Source: Eubacteriales bacterium mix99 (GTDB lineage: Bacteria; Bacillota; Clostridia; Caldicoprobacterales; DTU083). From it: a DNA stretch of 64,000 nt. Shown one piece after another: positions 36,299 through 45,320 of the stretch. Each line of letters begins with the position of its first letter. Positions within the stretch are counted from its first letter, which is position 1. The notes below the pieces were generated by a model that did not search any database, was not told where the DNA came from, and saw nothing but the letters and a program-made list of their open reading frames with translations. The DNA lies in the NCBI GenBank assembly GCA_038396605.1, contig CP121690.1, positions 2,264,500 through 2,328,499 on the forward strand, written 5' to 3'. The position numbers and the translations under genes are program-made.

Positions 36299-36327
36299 CT
36301 TCCTGTCCGTTTACTTATCAAATGTTT

Positions 36328-36369
36328 CCGGATCTTCAATGGCCAATGGCCTGCGGGGATCCGGGTTTT
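36328..36369 (+). terminator. Terminator after the short AlaRS gene
   Basis: CCGGATC (36328-36334) pairs with GATCCGG (36358-36364), enclosing a second GGCC/GGCC stem, followed by GTTTTG. It separates the convergent AlaRS and AraC-type genes. Confidence 0.5.
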
Positions 36370-36373
36370 GCTG

Positions 36374-38644
36374 TTACGAACCGGCGCTTTTCAGGGAATC
36401 ACGCATGGCTTTTGCAGAGACCCCGTACGCTTTTTTAAAGGCGCGGCGGAAACTGTTGGAATTGTTGTAGCCGACTTCTCTGTAAAGCTCGGAAAGGGGC
36501 AGGGAAGACCCCGTAACCAGCTTATGTGCCTTTCGCATGCGGATCTGCTTCAGATAGACCGAAAAATTGCAGCCGGTGCTTTCCTTGAACAAATAGGAGA
36601 TATAGCTTTCGGACAGGTTGAATTGGTCGGACAGCTTTGTCAGGCAAAGGGAGGAATCCCTGTAGTTTTCCATAATATAGGCTTTCATGCTGAGAATCGT
36701 CTGATTCTGGGTGGTGATCCCTTCAAAATAGGTACACAAACTGAGGGCAGTGTTTTCAAGCTGCTTCAGGGACAGATATTCCGCCAGGTGGATATCAACG
36801 GTCTGGACCTGTTCCGCACCATCGGGGATCATACAGCGTACACGGAACAGGGTGCTGTGGACAGACAGGAGAAGGCCCTGCATTTTCTGATAGGAAAGCG
36901 AACGCTTTTCCAGATTTTCATAGTAGAGGAACTGAAAGATCTCCCGGACCTGGCCTTTATTTCCCGCCGTGATAAATTCCGTCAGGGATTCCGACAGCTG
37001 GGACGGGTAGTAATAGATATCCGAGCTTAAATCCAGGGAATTGTAGTCCCGGAAGGAAAGATCTCCGGAGGTATAGCTGGCGGATTCCATGGCTTGCTGG
37101 TATGATTTCCATATATTTTCCAGTATGTGGTCCCGGGTCCCCATGCCTGCCATGGTCCAGGTTTCATGTTCTGCAAGCATTTCTTCATGAAAGGCGGCAA
37201 ATGTTCCGGAGATGGACGCCATCCGTTCTTCGTGTGCCCGGTTCTCTTCTTCACGGAGAAGAATTGCATAATTGTGCTTCTTGGGATGATAGAGGTAAAG
37301 AGGCTCGCCGAAATATTTTTTCATGCAGGAAAGCACCCGGGCATCGTATGCGGAGTCCGGAGGGAAGGAGGATTCCCCTGCAGCCGGGTTCCCGTTCTCA
37401 TTGGTATTTTCCGCTTCCGGCTCCGGATTGTTGGGATAAGCGACAATATACAGGACAAAGTAGGCAATATCCGTTCGGGTCAGGTTCAGGTATCTTTTGA
37501 TATAGTCCATTTCGTCCGGTGAAGAGATACGATTCAGCATGATATTGCGGATGTAGGAATTCCGTATCACCGGTTCCTGCCTTTCCAGTGTGGACTCCAG
37601 CTGCCGGGATCGGGAAAGACTGCTGTCCAGTTCGTCTCCCATCCGGATATAGGGTCGGGTATTGCGTATGCTGAGAAAATAAATCAGCAAAAAACAGACC
37701 AGCAGGGTCACTCCGGTAATCAGCAGATACATGTTCTGGTAAGGGCGAAGGGAGTTCTGCATATGAGAGACCGGAATCACATAATAATATTCCCATTTGT
37801 TGTTCTTTGAGATACAGCGGACCACAGTCTGTTTTGCGCCGGGCAGGCTCAGGGAGGAAACGGCATTTTGATAGGAGAGGGTTGTCAGTTTTTTCGGATT
37901 GAAATTTTTGGAAGGCAATTTCCCCTTTTGATATTGCAGGACATGGTCGGAGTCCAGGACAGCGAGGAAACCATCTTCCTGTGAGAACAGCACGGAAAAA
38001 TTCTGATCCATTTTATTTTTGTCTATTAGAAAGCCAAGCCTTGCGGGGGTGCGGTAAAAAAGGTAGTTATCCAGGGAGAGCAGGTACAGATAATCCCGAT
38101 TAAAGGGATTGTAATCGGATAAAGGAAGCAGGGAAGCGTAATTTTCCTCATTGAGGATCATATCATGCCATTTGCCATAATGGCCTTTGCGCAGGCCTTT
38201 TCGGATATAGAACAGATTCATTTCGGAGAAACTGCCGGCGGTCAGGACCGAATCACTTTCCGGAAGATAAATAAAATAGGAGCGGATGGGCAGCTGGCGT
38301 TCCACAGGTACATAGGAAATGAGCTTCTGCTGCATTTTATAGGACTTTACAAAGAAATCGTCCGAACGGTCCGGGTTTGCCCGGGCCAGGGAACCGAGCT
38401 CCATGTCATGGGCAAAGGACAGGGCAAAACCCTGCATTGCGGAAAGATCCCGATCTGTCACATCAACGGCATTGAAAAGCTGGGCTTTGGTACGGCTTTC
38501 CTCTGTCTGCTGCAAATCGTTTTTGCTGACTTGATAAAAATAAGTGCTGATAAACAGGATCAGAAGGAGAAGGAAACTGTAGGAAACGGTTAGCTGAAGG
38601 GCCAGGCTGTGATGTGACCGCAATCGTTTCCCAAGATCAATCAT
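36374..38644 (-). CDS. Membrane-anchored AraC family regulator
   Basis: 756-aa one-component regulator. A first membrane helix (about 18-38, in SYSFLLLLILFISTYFY), an extracellular sensor region of about 270 residues and a second helix (about 305-325, LLITGVTLLVCFLLIYFL) lead into a cytoplasmic part ending in an AraC-type double helix-turn-helix (CLTKLSDQFNLSESYISYLF and SELYREVGYNNSNSFRRAFKK). This layout is common next to LplABC-type sugar importers in Firmicutes. The start at 38644 follows AGGGGGACG. It is divergent from the solute-binding protein gene 280 bases away and is the likely activator of that operon, sensing the sugar or its bound protein outside the cell. Confidence 0.9.
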   Translation of the reverse strand: MIDLGKRLRSHHSLALQLTVSYSFLLLLILFISTYFYQVSKNDLQQTEESRTKAQLFNAVDVTDRDLSAMQGFALSFAHDMELGSLARANPDRSDDFFVKSYKMQQKLISYVPVERQLPIRSYFIYLPESDSVLTAGSFSEMNLFYIRKGLRKGHYGKWHDMILNEENYASLLPLSDYNPFNRDYLYLLSLDNYLFYRTPARLGFLIDKNKMDQNFSVLFSQEDGFLAVLDSDHVLQYQKGKLPSKNFNPKKLTTLSYQNAVSSLSLPGAKQTVVRCISKNNKWEYYYVIPVSHMQNSLRPYQNMYLLITGVTLLVCFLLIYFLSIRNTRPYIRMGDELDSSLSRSRQLESTLERQEPVIRNSYIRNIMLNRISSPDEMDYIKRYLNLTRTDIAYFVLYIVAYPNNPEPEAENTNENGNPAAGESSFPPDSAYDARVLSCMKKYFGEPLYLYHPKKHNYAILLREEENRAHEERMASISGTFAAFHEEMLAEHETWTMAGMGTRDHILENIWKSYQQAMESASYTSGDLSFRDYNSLDLSSDIYYYPSQLSESLTEFITAGNKGQVREIFQFLYYENLEKRSLSYQKMQGLLLSVHSTLFRVRCMIPDGAEQVQTVDIHLAEYLSLKQLENTALSLCTYFEGITTQNQTILSMKAYIMENYRDSSLCLTKLSDQFNLSESYISYLFKESTGCNFSVYLKQIRMRKAHKLVTGSSLPLSELYREVGYNNSNSFRRAFKKAYGVSAKAMRDSLKSAGS

Positions 38645-38710
38645 TGAAATCGTCCCCCTGCGCCATATATTATATAGTGAGACTATCACAATTTCGTAAT
38701 ATTTGCAAGA

Positions 38711-38724
38711 TGAAAGCGCTTGCA
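38711..38724. promoter_or_regulatory. Catabolite-repression (cre)-like site
   Basis: TGAAAGCGCTTGCA matches the cre consensus TGWAANCGNTNWCA at all but one fixed position. It lies in the intergenic region between the AraC-type regulator and the sugar ABC operon. CcpA binding there would tie both to carbon status. A related LacI-family protein could bind instead. Confidence 0.55.
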
Positions 38725-38921
38725 TCATGGCATTTTCTGCTGCATTTTACAGCTCTCCCAGAAATTCAGGAAAAGATGGGCAAGGTGCAATCCCAAAAAC
38801 TGCACGCTGATTTTGGCACAGCAGATAAAAAGATTCCCGGCTTTTCAAATAATGTTTCTTGTGAACCTATGGGATGTATGCTACGTTATTCGTATCATAA
38901 TAATTTGGGAGGGAAAAGTTT

Positions 38922-40505
38922 ATGAAAAGGGTATGGGGTATGTTACTGGCACTGATTCTTTGCATTTCGGCAGTTTCCGGCTGCGGATCCGAAAAAAAGG
39001 CAGAGGCGCCGGGCCCGTCGGCAGACGCCGCTTCCAATCCGTCTGATAAGGAGACGGAAAAGGAAACAAAGGGAAAAGCGGTGGAAAAGCCGGAGAAGAT
39101 CACCATGATGGTGGACGGCACCGTTTTTACAAAGGAAAATGCACAGGATAAGTTCGTTGAGAGCTGGGAAAAGGAAACGGGAATCAAGCTGGAAGTCATT
39201 CAGCCGGATCACGATGCCTATTATGATGTACTGGGGCAGACATTTGCCAGCGGTGCCAAGAACTGGCCGGATGTGGTGATTCTTGCTCCCGATTATTATT
39301 CCGGCTATGCGCAGGAAGGTGCCCTGTGGGATATGACGGATGCCTGGGAGTCCTCTGAATTGAAAGCTTCGGGGCGAATCAATAATGAGGAATTGATGGA
39401 TCAACTATATCTGAACGGCAAGCTTTACGGATTTGCTCCGGCACGCGGAAACGGATGCCTTACCTATATCAAGAAAAAATGGCTGGACAACTGTGATCTG
39501 TCCGCTCCCACCAATTACGAGGAATATCTGAATATGCTGAAAGCATTCACGGAAGGGGATCCGGATGGAAACGGGACCAAAGGGGATACCTATGGTGTTT
39601 CGGCAGCGGGCCTGATCGGAGAGGAACCTCCGTACGTGAATTATTTGCCGGAATTCTATCAGGATGCGTACCCTTCGTTCTATCAGAAAGAAGATGGGAA
39701 ATGGGTGGACGGATTCACGGAAGATGCCATGAAGCCGGCGATTACCCGCTTGCAGGAAGCATACAAGGCGGGGTACATAGACAAGGAGACGCTTACCAAC
39801 GGGACAAAGGACTGCCGCAATAAATTCTACGAGGAAAAATTCGGCGCATTTACCTATTGGGCGGGGACCTGGGCGACCAATATGAAATCCAATCTGATCA
39901 CCAACGAGCATGACGGCGAACTGATCCCCCTTCCTCCCATCAAAGAGGTGGGCAAATATCTGGAACGTCGTCCGCCGGTGTGGTCCATCACCACATCCTG
40001 CGAGAATCCGGAAGGTGTATTTCATTATTTCATGGAAACTATGCTGGACGGCGGCCCGGTGCAGAAGCTGTGGACTTACGGTGTGGAAGGGACCCATTGG
40101 TCGACAAAAGCGGAAACAGTCTGTGAGAACACATATGAAGACGGACAGTTTCATATGCTGGAAAGTCTCGAGATTCCGGGAACCCAATATACCAAGAATC
40201 ACGTTGATCCCATGCTGTCCAACGGTGAATTCATCGACGGGGATCCGGGAAAGGACCAGATTGCGGAGGAAGCGCGGGAAGCCCAGGAAATCTTCAACAG
40301 CAATTCCAGGCTGGCTCCCATGATGTATTCCACTGAGGAAATGAGCCAGTACAACGGGGATCTCGTGAAGCTGAAGGCTTCCATTGTCGCAGATGCTGTC
40401 ACACAGGGGGTTTCTGTGGAGGAAGGTTATCAGCGCTTTGAAAAAGAAGGCGGATCCGAATGGTCCGAAAAAATTGTGGATTCCCTGAATAAAGTAAATC
40501 AATAG
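38922..40505 (+). CDS. Sugar ABC transporter substrate-binding lipoprotein
   Basis: 527-aa extracellular solute-binding protein of family 1 (LplA/LipO type). A signal peptide with lipobox AVSGCGS is followed by a Glu/Lys-rich linker and the binding domain starting EKITMMVDGTVFTK. Features such as WPDVVILAPDYYSGYAQEGALWDM match carbohydrate-binding members that capture oligosaccharides or glycosides. GGGAGGG precedes the ATG. It is followed by two permease genes and no ATPase gene, as usual for this transporter type, which shares an MsmX-like ATPase encoded elsewhere. The substrate cannot be named from sequence. Confidence 0.92.
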   Translation: MKRVWGMLLALILCISAVSGCGSEKKAEAPGPSADAASNPSDKETEKETKGKAVEKPEKITMMVDGTVFTKENAQDKFVESWEKETGIKLEVIQPDHDAYYDVLGQTFASGAKNWPDVVILAPDYYSGYAQEGALWDMTDAWESSELKASGRINNEELMDQLYLNGKLYGFAPARGNGCLTYIKKKWLDNCDLSAPTNYEEYLNMLKAFTEGDPDGNGTKGDTYGVSAAGLIGEEPPYVNYLPEFYQDAYPSFYQKEDGKWVDGFTEDAMKPAITRLQEAYKAGYIDKETLTNGTKDCRNKFYEEKFGAFTYWAGTWATNMKSNLITNEHDGELIPLPPIKEVGKYLERRPPVWSITTSCENPEGVFHYFMETMLDGGPVQKLWTYGVEGTHWSTKAETVCENTYEDGQFHMLESLEIPGTQYTKNHVDPMLSNGEFIDGDPGKDQIAEEAREAQEIFNSNSRLAPMMYSTEEMSQYNGDLVKLKASIVADAVTQGVSVEEGYQRFEKEGGSEWSEKIVDSLNKVNQ

Positions 40506-40571
40506 CACGGCATCACGGGAAACGGGATGGAAGAAATTCCATCCCTGTTTCTCAAAATTGGGGGTTTGAAA

Positions 40572-41528
40572 ATGAGGCGGAATCGTTTTACCCGGGCAGA
40601 GGCGCTGCCTGCGGGGCATCTTGCTCGGAGAATGCACAAGTACAGGGGATTTTATCTTTTGTTTCTGCCAGTGCTTGCCTTTACTTTTGTGTTTCACTAT
40701 CTGCCCATGTTTGGTCTCGGGTATGCCTTTACGGATTATCGTGGGATCCATGCACCGCAGTTTGCAGGAATGGAAAATTTCAGCAAGATGTTTTCCTCAC
40801 CCGGTTTCTGGTCGGCTTTCTGGAATACTTTGTATTTAAGCATTGGAAAGCTGCTGCTCACTACATTTCTTGGTGTTTTGATTTCCCTGCTGCTGAACGA
40901 AATCCGGAATGCAGCGTTTAAAAAGACCGCACAAACGATTATTTATCTTCCGCACTTCATGTCCTGGGTAGTGGCTGCTTCTGTTTTTGCCCTGATTCTC
41001 TCTCCGTCCCGGGAGGGACTGGTCAATTCCCTGCTGGTTCATATGGGCGTTCTGAAAAGTGGGGAGGAAATATATTTTCTTGGAAACAGGAAGTGGTGGA
41101 CACCGGTTTATTTTATGGTAAACGTCTGGAAGGATACTGGTTGGGGGACCATCATCTTCCTGGCAACCCTGTCAGGGATCGGGCCGGAGCTCTACGAGGC
41201 CGCTACGATTGACGGCGCCGGCCGGTGGAATAAAATGCGGTATGTCACGCTGCCCGCTCTTTCCAGCACGATTGTTACCGTATTGATTCTGAATCTCGCC
41301 AAGGTGATGAATCTGTTTGAATCCGTGTTTGTCATGCAGAATGACGCAGTGATCCGGCAGTCGGACGTCCTGCAGACCTATATTTATTCGCAGACCTTCA
41401 ACAGCGGAGCATTGCCAAATTATGGATACACTACGGCGGTGGGCATTGTCAAATCCCTGGTCGGATGTGTCCTGGTACTTGCCTGCAATCAGGCAAGCAA
41501 GAAAGTCCGCGGGCGTGGAATCATATAA
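40572..41528 (+). CDS. Sugar ABC transporter permease (LplB-like)
   Basis: 318-aa inner-membrane permease with about six helices, of the binding-protein-dependent transport family. The ATPase-contact loop EAATIDGAGRWNKMRYVTLPAL is complete. The N-terminus HKYRGFYLLFLPVLAFTFVF is typical of LplB/YteP-type permeases. I chose the ATG at 40572, with GGGGG upstream, over the open frame from 40527. It lies between the binding protein and the second permease gene (13-base gap), forming one importer. Confidence 0.92.
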   Translation: MRRNRFTRAEALPAGHLARRMHKYRGFYLLFLPVLAFTFVFHYLPMFGLGYAFTDYRGIHAPQFAGMENFSKMFSSPGFWSAFWNTLYLSIGKLLLTTFLGVLISLLLNEIRNAAFKKTAQTIIYLPHFMSWVVAASVFALILSPSREGLVNSLLVHMGVLKSGEEIYFLGNRKWWTPVYFMVNVWKDTGWGTIIFLATLSGIGPELYEAATIDGAGRWNKMRYVTLPALSSTIVTVLILNLAKVMNLFESVFVMQNDAVIRQSDVLQTYIYSQTFNSGALPNYGYTTAVGIVKSLVGCVLVLACNQASKKVRGRGII

Positions 41529-41541
41529 GGAGGAGAAGAGG

Positions 41542-42435
41542 ATGAACCGGAATACCACCGAAGCAGGCAAGGTAACACTCGTTCGTCCGGGAAACCGAAG
41601 GAAAAAAAAGATTTCCGTTTTCCCGGTCATCAATACGATTTTTTTTATTTTGATCTGTTCGTTTATTATTGTTCCGATCTGGAAAGTACTGACCGACTCG
41701 TTTGATATGCAGACCAGCTATGGCATGCGGCTCTGGCCAAAGAGATTCGGATGGGCCGGATATCTTTCCGTGTTTACGAATCCCACACTTTCCAGGCCGC
41801 TGATCATCTCGGCTGTGACGACCATTGTGGGAACTTTTCTCAGCCTTACGCTCTGCACGCTGGGCGGATATGTGCTGATTCAGTGGAAAATGCCGGGAAG
41901 AGGCGTTCTTTCAGGGATTCTACTGTTCACAATGATTTTTGAAGGGGGCATGATTCCCACCTATCTGGTTGTGGATGCACTGCACATGACAAATTCGCTT
42001 TTTTCGGTTATACTGTTACCGGCGATCAATATTTATAATCTGGTATTGATGCGCAACTTCTTTGAAGGGATCCCCCAGGCCATTTCAGAGGCGGCGGAAA
42101 TCGACGGCTGCACACCGTTGCAGACGTTTTTCAAAATTGTACTTCCGCTTTCGAAAGCGGCTCTGGCATCCATCGGATTGATGATTGCGGTAGGATATTG
42201 GAATGATTATACGACGTTCAAGATTTATATCACTAATTCCGACCTGTATAATTTTCAAATGAAGCTGCGCAGTCTGGTTATGGGAAGCGATCTGCCCACG
42301 GCATTGGGCGGAGCGACGGATAATGCTGTAAAGAGCGCCTCCGTCATGGTTGCAATCCTTCCATTTATGATTATTTATCCGTTTTGCCAGAAATATTTCA
42401 TCGCCGGAATCAACATGGGTTCCGTCAAGGAGTGA
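41542..42435 (+). CDS. Sugar ABC transporter permease (YtcP-like)
   Basis: 297-aa second permease of the sugar importer with about six membrane helices and the contact loop SEAAEIDGCTPLQTFFKIVLPL. The C-terminus KYFIAGINMGSVKE is typical of the YtcP/LplC group. Start ATG at 41542 with AAGGAGGAG upstream. Only nine bases separate its stop from ispH, so isoprenoid synthesis could be co-transcribed with this importer. Confidence 0.92.
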   Translation: MNRNTTEAGKVTLVRPGNRRKKKISVFPVINTIFFILICSFIIVPIWKVLTDSFDMQTSYGMRLWPKRFGWAGYLSVFTNPTLSRPLIISAVTTIVGTFLSLTLCTLGGYVLIQWKMPGRGVLSGILLFTMIFEGGMIPTYLVVDALHMTNSLFSVILLPAINIYNLVLMRNFFEGIPQAISEAAEIDGCTPLQTFFKIVLPLSKAALASIGLMIAVGYWNDYTTFKIYITNSDLYNFQMKLRSLVMGSDLPTALGGATDNAVKSASVMVAILPFMIIYPFCQKYFIAGINMGSVKE

Positions 42436-42444
42436 AAATATTTT

Positions 42445-43302
42445 ATGCCAAGGCAGATTATTGTGGCGGAAAATTCCGGATTTTGTTTTGGGGTAAAGCG
42501 GGCGGTGGATATGACTGTTCGCTGCCAAAGCGGCAGCAAAACGTCCCATACCTATACCCTCGGCCCCCTCATTCATAATGGGAATGTCGTCCGGAGTCTG
42601 AGGGAGCAAGGTGTCCGGGAGATCGGAGAGGAAGAGATTGGCCGGCTGCGTCCCGGGGATACCCTTGTGATCCGTTCCCATGGAGTGACACCGGATGTTC
42701 TGGATCGGATCCAAAAAGGCGGAGTTGACTGCATTGACGCGACGTGCCCTTATGTATCCAGTATTCAGAAGAAAGCAAGGAAATATCATGAGGAAGGCTA
42801 TCGGATTGTCATCGTGGGGGACCGGAATCATCCCGAAGTCATTGGGATCAACGGCTGGTGCGGCAATACGGCACAGATCACCAGGGACGGGAGCGATTTG
42901 AAGGACCTTCCCGACAAAGTCTGTGTGCTGTGTCAGACCACGGAGAAACCGTCCAACTATGAGAAAGCGCTGGAAGTCATTGCAAGGCGAAGCAATGAGG
43001 TGCTGGCATTCAATACCATATGCAGTGCAACGAAGAAGAGGCAGGACAGTGCCGATCAGATTTCCCGATCCGTGGATCGGATGGTGGTTGTCGGAGGAAG
43101 GCACAGTTCCAACACCAAAAAGCTGTTTGAGATCTGCAGTGCCAACTGTAGGGAGACCGTACTGGTGGAAAACAGTGCGGAACTCCCGGACTGGCCCATC
43201 CCCGGGCAAAAGACGGAGAAAGTCGGGGTGGCAGCCGGAGCCTCTACGCCGGATTGGGTGATTCAGGATGTATTGGGCAGGTTAAGGGAACCGGAAACAT
43301 GA
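42445..43302 (+). CDS. ispH: 4-Hydroxy-3-methylbut-2-enyl diphosphate reductase
   Basis: 285-aa iron-sulfur enzyme of the last step of the MEP pathway, reducing HMBPP to IPP and DMAPP. The three conserved 4Fe-4S cysteines are C14 (GFCFGVKRA), C101 (DATCPYV) and C193 (NTICSATKKRQ). VVVGGRHSSNTKKL and GASTPDWVI are also typical. The length is normal and there is no fused S1 domain, unlike some clostridial IspH proteins. It starts nine bases after an ABC permease and is followed about 100 bases later by ispG, so both iron-sulfur enzymes of the pathway are adjacent. Confidence 0.95.
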   Translation: MPRQIIVAENSGFCFGVKRAVDMTVRCQSGSKTSHTYTLGPLIHNGNVVRSLREQGVREIGEEEIGRLRPGDTLVIRSHGVTPDVLDRIQKGGVDCIDATCPYVSSIQKKARKYHEEGYRIVIVGDRNHPEVIGINGWCGNTAQITRDGSDLKDLPDKVCVLCQTTEKPSNYEKALEVIARRSNEVLAFNTICSATKKRQDSADQISRSVDRMVVVGGRHSSNTKKLFEICSANCRETVLVENSAELPDWPIPGQKTEKVGVAAGASTPDWVIQDVLGRLREPET

Positions 43303-43402
43303 TATTGAAGCATAATATTAATTAATATTATGGAAAAAGGATGCAGCTGAAATGATTTCGGTGCAATCCTGCGCTTTTGCAGGCAGGAAGTGAGGGGTAA
43401 AA

Positions 43403-44452
43403 ATGGAAAGGGCGCAAACAAGAAAAGTAAGGGTCGGGGATATTTTCATTGGCGGAAATTTTCCCATATCGGTTCAGTCCATGACCAACACGGACACACG
43501 GGACGTTCCGTCCACTGTTTCCCAGATATTAAAGCTGGAGGAAGCAGGTTGCGATATTGTCCGCTGTGCAGTGCCGGATGAGGAAGCGGGGGAGGCTCTC
43601 CGGAAGATCATTCCGCAGATTCATATTCCCCTGGTCGCAGATATCCATTTTGATTCCGCCCTGGCGTTGCTGTCCATTCGCAGTGGCGTGTCCAAGCTGC
43701 GTATCAATCCCGGGAATATCGGAAACAGGGAAAAGATAAGGGCTGTTGCGGAGGCTGCGAAGGGCCGGGGCATTCCCATCCGCATCGGTGTCAACTCCGG
43801 ATCCCTGCAGAAGGATATTCTGGCAAAATACGGACGGGTCTGCCCGGAAGCCATGGTGGAAAGCGCAATGCGCCATGTGGAGATGCTGGAGGAATTCGAT
43901 TTTCATGATATTGTTCTTTCCGTAAAGTCGTCGGATGTCCGGGAAATGATCGAATGCTACCGGCTGATTTCCGGGAAGGTGGATTATCCCCTTCATGTCG
44001 GTGTGACGGAGTCCGGGACCGTACGGAAGGGAACCATCCGGTCCAGTGTTGGAATCGGTACCCTGCTGGCGGAGGGGATAGGGGATACCATCCGGGTGTC
44101 CCTGACCGGAGATCCGGTGGAGGAAGTGCGGGTCGGCAGGGAGATTTTGGCGTCCCTGGGGGGGGTTCGGGAAGGGGCGGAGATGATCTCCTGCCCCACC
44201 TGCGGAAGGACCCGGCTGGATCTGGTCCGAATCGCCGGAGAGGTGGAGAAGCGTCTGCAGTCTGTCCATAAGCCCATTAAAGTGGCGGTCATGGGCTGTG
44301 CGGTCAACGGTCCGGGGGAAGCGAAACGAGCGGATATCGGAATCGCCGGAGGGAACGGAGAGGGCCTGATCTTCCGGAAAGGGGAGATCCTGCGCAAGGT
44401 GAAGGAAGAAGACCTGGTGGAGGAATTGATGAAGGAAATCGAAAAGATGTAG
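43403..44452 (+). CDS. ispG: 4-Hydroxy-3-methylbut-2-en-1-yl diphosphate synthase
   Basis: 349-aa enzyme of the MEP pathway forming HMBPP from the cyclic diphosphate MEcPP. It has an N-terminal TIM barrel (VQSMTNTDTRDVPSTV) and a C-terminal iron-sulfur domain with ligands C264, C267 and C299 plus E306 (SCPTCGRT, MGCAVNGPGE). Reduction needs ferredoxin or flavodoxin. In many Clostridia ispG lies directly before polC; here polC is two genes further on, so the order is broken by an RsmC-like gene and a TIM-barrel gene. A GAAGTGAGGGG site precedes the ATG. Confidence 0.95.
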   Translation: MERAQTRKVRVGDIFIGGNFPISVQSMTNTDTRDVPSTVSQILKLEEAGCDIVRCAVPDEEAGEALRKIIPQIHIPLVADIHFDSALALLSIRSGVSKLRINPGNIGNREKIRAVAEAAKGRGIPIRIGVNSGSLQKDILAKYGRVCPEAMVESAMRHVEMLEEFDFHDIVLSVKSSDVREMIECYRLISGKVDYPLHVGVTESGTVRKGTIRSSVGIGTLLAEGIGDTIRVSLTGDPVEEVRVGREILASLGGVREGAEMISCPTCGRTRLDLVRIAGEVEKRLQSVHKPIKVAVMGCAVNGPGEAKRADIGIAGGNGEGLIFRKGEILRKVKEEDLVEELMKEIEKM

Positions 44453-44457
44453 GGCTT

Positions 44458-45051
44458 TCAATCTTCTTTTTTGCTTTCCAGGATCCAGTAACCGCCCTGT
44501 TTGTTGCGGACTTCACAGTTTCCGAAGACAGAACGCAGCTTGTCGGCGGCGGATTTTGCCCCCTGCTTTTTCCGGATGACCAGATAAAGGGCTCCTCCCG
44601 GCAGCAGATAATCCATACTTTGCTCCAGCAGGGGATAGACGACCTTTTTCCCGGCCCGGATGGGCGGATTGCTGACGATGGCCTGAAACCTGTCGTCGAT
44701 CTGGCGGAATCCGTCGCTTATCTGAGCAGAGGCATTGGGTATATGGTTCCTTTCCACGTTTTTCAATGCAAGATCCACGGCACGGTGATTGAGATCCGCC
44801 ATCGTCACAAAGGTTTCCGGATTGGCGAGTGCAATGCTCAGACCGATCACACCGTATCCACAGCCGAGATCCAGTATGTCTCCGGATAGCCCGGGAAGGG
44901 ATCGGATGAGCAGTTCACTCCCATAATCCACCTTGTTTTTGGAAAACACTCCGGCATCCGTATACAGTTTCAATGAAACATTGCCGGTGGAAAAGACAAT
45001 CTCCCGGATATCGTGGGGCGTCTGCGGATTTGACGTATAATAATGCTCCAT
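44458..45051 (-). CDS. RsmC-like class I methyltransferase
   Basis: 197-aa SAM-dependent methyltransferase of the RsmC/RlmG small-domain type, probably acting on a guanine of rRNA. Motif I is DILDLGCGYGVIGL, the acidic strand end MADLNHRAVDLA, and the catalytic NPPI motif occurs as VSNPPIRAG. It consists of the catalytic half only, as in Firmicute members, compared with the two-domain E. coli RsmC. The modified base is not deducible. It is convergent with ispG, with five bases between the stops. Confidence 0.85.
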   Translation of the reverse strand: MEHYYTSNPQTPHDIREIVFSTGNVSLKLYTDAGVFSKNKVDYGSELLIRSLPGLSGDILDLGCGYGVIGLSIALANPETFVTMADLNHRAVDLALKNVERNHIPNASAQISDGFRQIDDRFQAIVSNPPIRAGKKVVYPLLEQSMDYLLPGGALYLVIRKKQGAKSAADKLRSVFGNCEVRNKQGGYWILESKKED

Positions 45052-45079
45052 GGGCTTTCATCTCTCTTTCTTTTACTGA

Positions 45080-45101
45080 TTTTCAAACGCTTTTCAAACG
45101 C
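45080..45101. repeat. Tandem 11-bp repeat upstream of the RsmC-like gene
   Basis: TTTTCAAACGC occurs twice in tandem (45080-45090, 45091-45101), with a third degenerate copy starting TTTTCAGCCG. It lies between the RsmC-like start and its likely -10 (TATAAT on the minus strand near 45130). Meaning unknown. Confidence 0.5.
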
Positions 45102-45238
45102 TTTTCAGCCGTTTGCTGTTTCCGTGTTATTATAGCACAGGGTTGAAGAACAACATAGGGCTTCAGGGTGGATGGAGTTCCCGCCTGTAGCCCGTTCCTC
45201 CTTTTCCTGTTTATTCTGTGCGAAGAGCGGGGAAATCA

Positions 45239-45267
45239 TTGACTTTTTTGCCCTGCTCGTGTAGTGT
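45239..45267 (+). promoter_or_regulatory. Promoter of the TIM-barrel isomerase gene
   Basis: TTGACT (45239-45244), 17 bases and TAGTGT (45262-45267), about 55 bases before the ATG. The rest of the 269-base gap holds the upstream region of the divergent methyltransferase gene. Confidence 0.45.
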
Positions 45268-45320
45268 AAACAGTGAGGTCCTGTAATCATTCAAAATAAT
45301 CAGCGGGGGTGTAAACGATT

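Noticed and set aside
45080-45101. Tandem AAACGCTTTTC units considered as cre sites
   Set aside because: The flanking TG and CA positions of the cre consensus are not present.
45105-45290. 61-codon frame on the minus strand
   Set aside because: No ribosome binding site, and it overlaps the -10 region of the RsmC-like gene.
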